From contig JAITDE010000100.1 of assembly GCA_031282735.1 (NCBI GenBank), positions 1-43,772 on the forward strand: a DNA stretch of 43,772 nt, written 5' to 3'. How positions within the stretch are numbered: position 1 is the stretch's first letter; the number at the start of each line of letters is the position of its first letter. The notes under the pieces were generated by a model. It made no database searches. It was not told the origin of the DNA and saw only the letters and a program-made list of their open reading frames with translations. Shown here in pieces: positions 38,573 to 43,772 of this stretch. The position numbers were made by a program, and so were the translations under genes. The stretch comes from Oscillospiraceae bacterium (GTDB lineage: Bacteria; Bacillota; Clostridia; Oscillospirales; Acutalibacteraceae).

Positions 38573-39148
38573 TTGAGACTATATGATTGTACTAGCATAC
38601 GAACAGGACTGGTGCTGTCCCGAAAAGAGGCTCCCTCTGGGACGCGAGCTTATGCGTATATGGCACTTACGTTGAAAGCCTTAAACGAAGACGGAACGAT
38701 TGACCACAATTCAACAGAGCCATATAATGCGTCCGAGCCTTTGAAACGGGATTACTTCACCCGCAAAAATGATATTCTGTTGCGTTTGAGTGCGCCTTAT
38801 ACAGTGGCAATCATTATGGATGGTGATGAAAATTTGCTCGTTTCAGCTCACTTTTCTATAATTAGAGCGGAACCGAATCGGATTAACTCGAATTATCTTC
38901 ACTGGTGGTTAACCCAAAACCGCAAACGATTCTACAAAGAGGCAAGCGGTGGGTCAATGATGGGAACAATTAGCTCCGGATATATTGGTCAAATGGAAAT
39001 TTCTCTGCCTTCGATTGCAGAACAGTCGATTATAGGGAGCATTATTCAACTTTCATATCGCGAGCAAAGGCTACTGGCATTACTGACTGTGAAGAAGAAA
39101 CTGCTTATAGACGGTGTCTTACGCAACTGTGTTACACCGAAAGAATAG
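38573..39148 (+). CDS. Half-size Type I restriction specificity subunit-like protein (single target-recognition domain)
   Basis: 'YFTRKNDILLRLSAPYTVAIIMDGDENLLVSAHFSIIRAEPNRINSNYLHWWLTQN...GYIGQMEISLPSIAEQSIIGSIIQLSYREQRLLALLTVKKKLLIDGVL'; TTG start. Confidence 0.8.
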   Translation: MRLYDCTSIRTGLVLSRKEAPSGTRAYAYMALTLKALNEDGTIDHNSTEPYNASEPLKRDYFTRKNDILLRLSAPYTVAIIMDGDENLLVSAHFSIIRAEPNRINSNYLHWWLTQNRKRFYKEASGGSMMGTISSGYIGQMEISLPSIAEQSIIGSIIQLSYREQRLLALLTVKKKLLIDGVLRNCVTPKE

Positions 39149-39161
39149 GAGATGTTGAGAT

Positions 39162-40676
39162 ATGACAACGCGAAAAAACATTGAAAATACGCTCTGGAAA
39201 GCCTGCGACAGCTTTCGCGGCAAGATTGACAGCAGTCGCTACAAGGATTACATCCTGGCAATGCTTTTTGTTAAATACCTAAGCGACCTTAACAAAGAGC
39301 GACGCGCCGAATATGCTCGGCAATACAATGGCAACCAAGCCCGTATTGACCGCGCAATGAGCCGCGAACCGTTTGTGCTTGATGATACTTCAACCTTCGA
39401 CTACCTCTATGAACACCGTACAGACACTAAAATTGGACAGATGATAAATATTGCGCTTTCAGCAATAGAGGAGCGCAACGGGTCAAAACTCCGCAACGTG
39501 TTCAGGGCGATTGATTTCAATTCGACGGTAGACCTCGGTGAACCTCGCGAAAAGAATGCTGTACTCAAAAATCTGTTGGAGGACTTCAACGGACTTGACC
39601 TTTCACCATCGCAACTCGACAGCAGCGACATCATTGGTGATGCTTATGAGTATATGATTGCCAACTTTGCCTCCGACGCGGGCAAGAAAGGCGGAGAATT
39701 TTTTACCCCAAGCCGCGTGTCGGAGCTTGTAGCAAAACTCATTCAGCCTCGTGAAAACGACCGCATCTACGATGCGACCTGCGGGAGCGGCGGACTGTTG
39801 CTCAAAGCGTATCGCGAAGCGGGGAGTAACAAAGTGGCTATCTATGGGCAGGAGCGTAATGCTCAAACGTGGGCGTTGTGCAAAATGAATATGTTCCTGC
39901 ACAATATCTCTGACGCGACTATTTGGCAAGGCGATACTCTGGCTAATCCTCAGAACATTCAAGATGACAAGCTGATGAAATTTCAGGTAGTGGTTGCCAA
40001 TCCCCCGTTTTCGCTTGACAAGTGGGACAGCGGTTTCCTGCCTGACGAAAAGGGCAAGATGTCCGCGAGCCTTGACCCTTGGAAACGGTTTGAGTGGGGC
40101 ATACCGCCGGTCTCCAAAGGCGACTACGCTTTTGTGTGCCATATGCTTCATTGTCTTGACGACAGCACCGGAAGAATGGGCATCGTACTCCCGCACGGCG
40201 TATTGTTCAGAGGAGCGCAGGAGGGAAAAATCCGCCGTACCATTATCGAAAACTTCAATCTGCTCGACGCGGTAATCGGTCTTCCTGCAAATCTGTTCTT
40301 TGGTGCGGGTATTCCGGCGTGTATACTCGTGTTCAAGAAGAACCGCTCGACTCGTGATATTTTCTTCATAGACGCTTCCGGTGACGGCAACTATGAAAAA
40401 GGCAAGAACCAAAATATCTTGCGGGAATCAGACATTGAGAAAATCATTACAACCTATCGCACTCGTGCTGTCATTGATAAGTACAGCTATAATGCGACGT
40501 TTGATGAGATACGGGAGAACGATTTCAATCTTAACATCCCGCGATATGTTGACACATTCGAAGAAGAACCGGACGTAGACATCGCCGCCGTCAAAGCCGA
40601 AATCGCAAGTATTGAAGCTGAACTTGCCGGGGTGCAGGCGCAAATGGCGCGGTATTTGAAAGAATTGGGAATTTGA
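39162..40676 (+). CDS. hsdM: Type I restriction-modification system methyltransferase subunit
   Basis: 'ENTLWKACDSFRGKIDSSRYKDYILAMLFVKYLSD', 'IYDATCGSGGLLLKA', 'VVANPPFSLDKWD'. Confidence 0.96.
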   Translation: MTTRKNIENTLWKACDSFRGKIDSSRYKDYILAMLFVKYLSDLNKERRAEYARQYNGNQARIDRAMSREPFVLDDTSTFDYLYEHRTDTKIGQMINIALSAIEERNGSKLRNVFRAIDFNSTVDLGEPREKNAVLKNLLEDFNGLDLSPSQLDSSDIIGDAYEYMIANFASDAGKKGGEFFTPSRVSELVAKLIQPRENDRIYDATCGSGGLLLKAYREAGSNKVAIYGQERNAQTWALCKMNMFLHNISDATIWQGDTLANPQNIQDDKLMKFQVVVANPPFSLDKWDSGFLPDEKGKMSASLDPWKRFEWGIPPVSKGDYAFVCHMLHCLDDSTGRMGIVLPHGVLFRGAQEGKIRRTIIENFNLLDAVIGLPANLFFGAGIPACILVFKKNRSTRDIFFIDASGDGNYEKGKNQNILRESDIEKIITTYRTRAVIDKYSYNATFDEIRENDFNLNIPRYVDTFEEEPDVDIAAVKAEIASIEAELAGVQAQMARYLKELGI

Positions 40677-40763
40677 ACGGAGGGAATAAAGACGAGTGGG
40701 CACGGATTGCTACTGCATTGATATTGCAGAGCATAATAACACGATGATTGAAGCGAGGAAACA

Positions 40764-41942
40764 ATGGCTAAGAAAACGAAGATACCCAAAGGGTGGAAAA
40801 CTGTAAGATTGGGTGAAATTGCAACACCGATTAAAGAAAAGACTGGTGGTCGAAAATTTGAAACACTCAGCATTTCTGCCGGAGTTGGTTTTGTCAACCA
40901 ATCCGCTAAATTCGGGCGTGAACTTTCAGGCAAGCAATATGTAAATTATGTTATTTTGCACTGCGGTGATTTCTCTTTTAATAAAGGGAATTCCCGCCGC
41001 TATCCCTATGGGTGTACTTATATGCTTCGAAATCGAGAAATCGCCGCTGTGCCGAATGTGTTTTACAGCTTTCGTATCGCCGATTTCTGCGGCGAATTCT
41101 ATGAGCAACTCTTTCTGTTTGGCTGGTTTAATAGGCAGTTAAAGCGTTTGATAAACACTGGCGTTCGTGATGACGGGCTTTTCAATCTATACAAATCTGA
41201 TTTTTACGGATGCACAGTCCCCCTCCCTCCCCTGCTGGAGCAAACCCGTATTGCCGAAATCCTCACGACCGCCGACAAGCTAATCGCGGTCAAGGAGCGG
41301 CTTATCGCCGCCAAGCGCAAGCAAAAGCGGTGGCTGATGCAAAATCTGCTGACAGGTCGGATTCGATTGCCGGGGTTTGACGGGAAGTGGGAGAGTGTGC
41401 GGTTGGGGGAGGTGTGTATTTTCCGCGACAGTGAACGAGTGCCTATTGAATCACAAGAACGCCAAAGTAGACAAGGTGCGTATCCGTATTATGGGGCAAG
41501 TGGAATAATCGATTATGTAGACGATTACCTTTTCGATGAAGAACTCATATTGTTAGGCGAGGATGGCGCGAATATTCTGAACAGGAGTACCCCGCTTGCG
41601 TTTATTGCAAAGGGCAAATATTGGGTGAACAATCATGCCCATGTAATCCAAACGTTGCCAAGCTGCGATATGCATTTTCTTTGTGGACGGTTGGAAGTCA
41701 TTGACTATACAATCTACAATACTGGGACAGCGCAACCCAAACTCAATCAAGATGTATGCAAGAGAGTTAAACTCACTATCCCGTCCCTCCCCGAACAACG
41801 CGCAATCGCCGAGCGACTCACCGCCGCAGACCGCGAGATTGAATTGTTATCGCGAGAACTGGAACAACAGCGGCAAGTCAAAAAATACCTTATGCAACAA
41901 CTGCTTACGGGCAGAATACGAACAAAGGGAGCGAATGTATGA
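40764..41942 (+). CDS. hsdS: Type I restriction-modification system specificity subunit (two TRDs)
   Basis: 'IPKGWKTVRLGEIATPI', central 'LLEQTRIAEILTTADKLI', second 'KWESVRLGEVCIF', C-terminal 'LPEQRAIAERLTAADREIELL'. Confidence 0.95.
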   Translation: MAKKTKIPKGWKTVRLGEIATPIKEKTGGRKFETLSISAGVGFVNQSAKFGRELSGKQYVNYVILHCGDFSFNKGNSRRYPYGCTYMLRNREIAAVPNVFYSFRIADFCGEFYEQLFLFGWFNRQLKRLINTGVRDDGLFNLYKSDFYGCTVPLPPLLEQTRIAEILTTADKLIAVKERLIAAKRKQKRWLMQNLLTGRIRLPGFDGKWESVRLGEVCIFRDSERVPIESQERQSRQGAYPYYGASGIIDYVDDYLFDEELILLGEDGANILNRSTPLAFIAKGKYWVNNHAHVIQTLPSCDMHFLCGRLEVIDYTIYNTGTAQPKLNQDVCKRVKLTIPSLPEQRAIAERLTAADREIELLSRELEQQRQVKKYLMQQLLTGRIRTKGANV

Positions 41943-42364
41943 GCAACAATGAAATGGATATGCTCGTTGCGGAAATCCGCGCGATAATGGAGGCGGCGCG
42001 GACAAACCTTTCCCGCGAGGTCAACACGACTATGCTGAATACCTATTGGCAGGTCGGACGCACAATCGTAGAGCGTGAACAGAACGGAAATCTGAAAGCA
42101 CAGTACGGTAAAAAGCTCCTGATTGAATTGTCAAAACGCCTAACGACGGAACTCGGACGCGGCTATTCGCGCTCAAATCTTTACAATATGCGCGAACTAT
42201 ATTTGCAGTATCCAAAAATCCAGACGGCATCTGGAAAATTGTCGTGGTCGCATTATCTTGAGCTTTTGTCGGTTCAAGAGCAAGACGCCAGAGCGTTTTA
42301 CGAGCAAGAATGCGCTAACGCGAGATGGTCGGTCGAGGAAAGGACGTTCTTATTGGCGAGCTAA
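41939..42364 (+). pseudogene. DUF1016 (YhcG-type) N-terminal domain remnant, nuclease domain missing
   Basis: 'EIRAIMEAARTNLSREVNTTMLNTYWQVGRTIVEREQ...YGKKLLIELSKRLTTELGRGYSRSNLYNMRELYLQYP...LSWSHYLELLSVQEQDARAFYEQECANARWSVEE' then stop; starts ATGA-overlapped with hsdS. Confidence 0.7.
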
Positions 42365-42406
42365 AAGCCTTGTTGGAACAAGAAAAGAGCAAGAGCGAGG
42401 GTGAAA

Positions 42407-43772
42407 ATGATGATGGTGAACAATCCTAATGTATACCTCGAAAAAGAGTTTCAGGCACAGGCGCTTGACGTGCTAATGAAGTTGGGCTATACGGCACTGA
42501 CGCCCGAAGAGTGCTTTTCCCAACGCGGCGGACGATATAACGTCTTGCTCAAAGATATTCTTCGCAAAAAGCTCCACGAACTGAATATCTTCGAGTACGG
42601 CGGCAGCGCCTACCGCTTCAAACCCGCCAATATTGAGCGAGCGATTGACGAACTGGACGCGAATCTCGCGGACGGACTGATAAAAGCAAGCGAGAAAATC
42701 TATGACGCGCTTCTGCTTGGTCGCGACTTGCCGGAAACACTAGCAGATGGACGTTCGCTTTCGTTCAATCTGCGCTATATCGACTGGGAGCATATCGAGA
42801 ATAATGCTTTCCACGTTACGAGGGAATACGCAGTCGGCAATGCGGCGGGCGATGGCGGGGCTATCCCCGATTTGGTGCTGTTTGTGAACGGCATACCCTT
42901 TGGAGTGATTGAGTGTAAAGCACCGACACTGCCGGAGAATCTTGGTGTTGAGCAACATATCCGCAATCAAGGCGCGGCGTATATCCCACAGCTTTTCAAA
43001 TTCGCGCAGGTATTGCTTGCGAGCAACAAAAACGCTTGCCGCTATGCCACTGCCGGAACAAGCAAGAAGTATTGGAACATTTGGAAAGAGCAAAACGCCG
43101 ATTGGCTGAATGAGCAGCTCGGTCTGTGTGTGGTTGACAGAACACCCACTGAACAGGACAAAACATTGATATCGCTGTTCTCGCCGGAGCGACTGTTGTT
43201 GCTCACGCGCTATTTTGTCCTCTATGACGCGAATGTCAAGAAGATTGCGAGGTATCAGCAGTTTTTCGCGGTTGAGAAAATCATCAAAACCATAAATACG
43301 AACGACCCCGTGACGGGCAACCGTCAGAGCGGGGTTATTTGGCATACACAGGGCAGCGGGAAGTCGCTTACGATGGTTATGCTTGCCAAGCACCTGTTGG
43401 ATCAAGTGCGCGGCTGCAAGGTTGTCATCGTTACTGACCGCACAGAGCTAGACAGACAAATAGAGCAGACATTCAGCCATACCCGGTTGAAACCCGCCCG
43501 TGCCACAAGTGGGAAGAATCTGATTGCCCTCATCAATGATGGTAAATCCGATATCGTTACGGCGATTATAAATAAATTCAATACAGTAGAGAACAGCAAA
43601 ATCAAAAACGATAGCCGCAATATATTCGTGCTTGTGGACGAAAGCCACCGCACAAATTACGGTTCGTTGGCGGCGAAGATGCGGCTTGTGTTCCCGAACG
43701 GATGCTATATCGGGTTCACCGGAACGCCGCTGATGAAGAACGAAAAAACCGCCGCAAAGTTTGGCAATAAGT
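42407..43772 (+). CDS. hsdR: Type I restriction endonuclease subunit R, truncated by window end
   Basis: Manual translation 'MMMVNNPNVYLEKEFQAQALDVLMKLGYTALTPEECF...IPDLVLFVNGIPFGVIECK...GVIWHTQGSGKSLTMVMLAK...VLVDESHRTNYG'. No stop before 43772, which may explain its absence from the ORF track. Confidence 0.95.
   Translation, partial: MMMVNNPNVYLEKEFQAQALDVLMKLGYTALTPEECFSQRGGRYNVLLKDILRKKLHELNIFEYGGSAYRFKPANIERAIDELDANLADGLIKASEKIYDALLLGRDLPETLADGRSLSFNLRYIDWEHIENNAFHVTREYAVGNAAGDGGAIPDLVLFVNGIPFGVIECKAPTLPENLGVEQHIRNQGAAYIPQLFKFAQVLLASNKNACRYATAGTSKKYWNIWKEQNADWLNEQLGLCVVDRTPTEQDKTLISLFSPERLLLLTRYFVLYDANVKKIARYQQFFAVEKIIKTINTNDPVTGNRQSGVIWHTQGSGKSLTMVMLAKHLLDQVRGCKVVIVTDRTELDRQIEQTFSHTRLKPARATSGKNLIALINDGKSDIVTAIINKFNTVENSKIKNDSRNIFVLVDESHRTNYGSLAAKMRLVFPNGCYIGFTGTPLMKNEKTAAKFGNK

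Noticed and set aside
38573-43772. R-M locus as a novel defence system or prophage
   Set aside because: hsdM, hsdS and hsdR are classical Type I; no phage structural, integrase or tail genes seen. Only the half-S and DUF1016 remnant are noted separately.

Overview
Approx. 44 kb of bacterial chromosome, most likely from an uncultured spore-forming Clostridia-type Firmicute. The taxon is inferred from gene content: SpoVM-like peptide, CIRCE-groESL, sigma-A-like promoters. Most of the window is housekeeping: feoB, a MATE transporter, a U32 peptidase, pgk, groES-groEL, coaBC, coaX, nadB-nadC, purA, rpmG-secE-nusG-rplK-rplA, a DUF2344-type protein, tgt and tpiA. The right end (from ~38.5 kb) is a Type I restriction-modification operon whose hsdR runs off the window. 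The less ordinary content is: (1) a 398-aa protein with 40 uninterrupted heptad repeats (P-x-[VI]-[ND]-[VL]-x-x) and a basic/neutral-to-acidic zone switch; (2) beside it, two small ORFs missing from the supplied ORF track, a 28-aa SpoVM-like peptide and a 51-aa membrane peptide; (3) a four-gene cassette of two ABC exporters with extra N-terminal domains plus Cys4 ribbons, a stand-alone DUF1854-like protein and a 602-aa protein, with a 14-T tract inside the predicted promoter spacer; (4) a modular family of dispersed 3'-end repeats that appears to supply the tpiA stop codon and last codons; (5) two metallophosphoesterases in which the usual GNHD motif reads ATHD/ASHD; (6) an R-M operon with an extra half-size HsdS and a truncated DUF1016 remnant. 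All product names come from reading the translations by eye; no database search was run.
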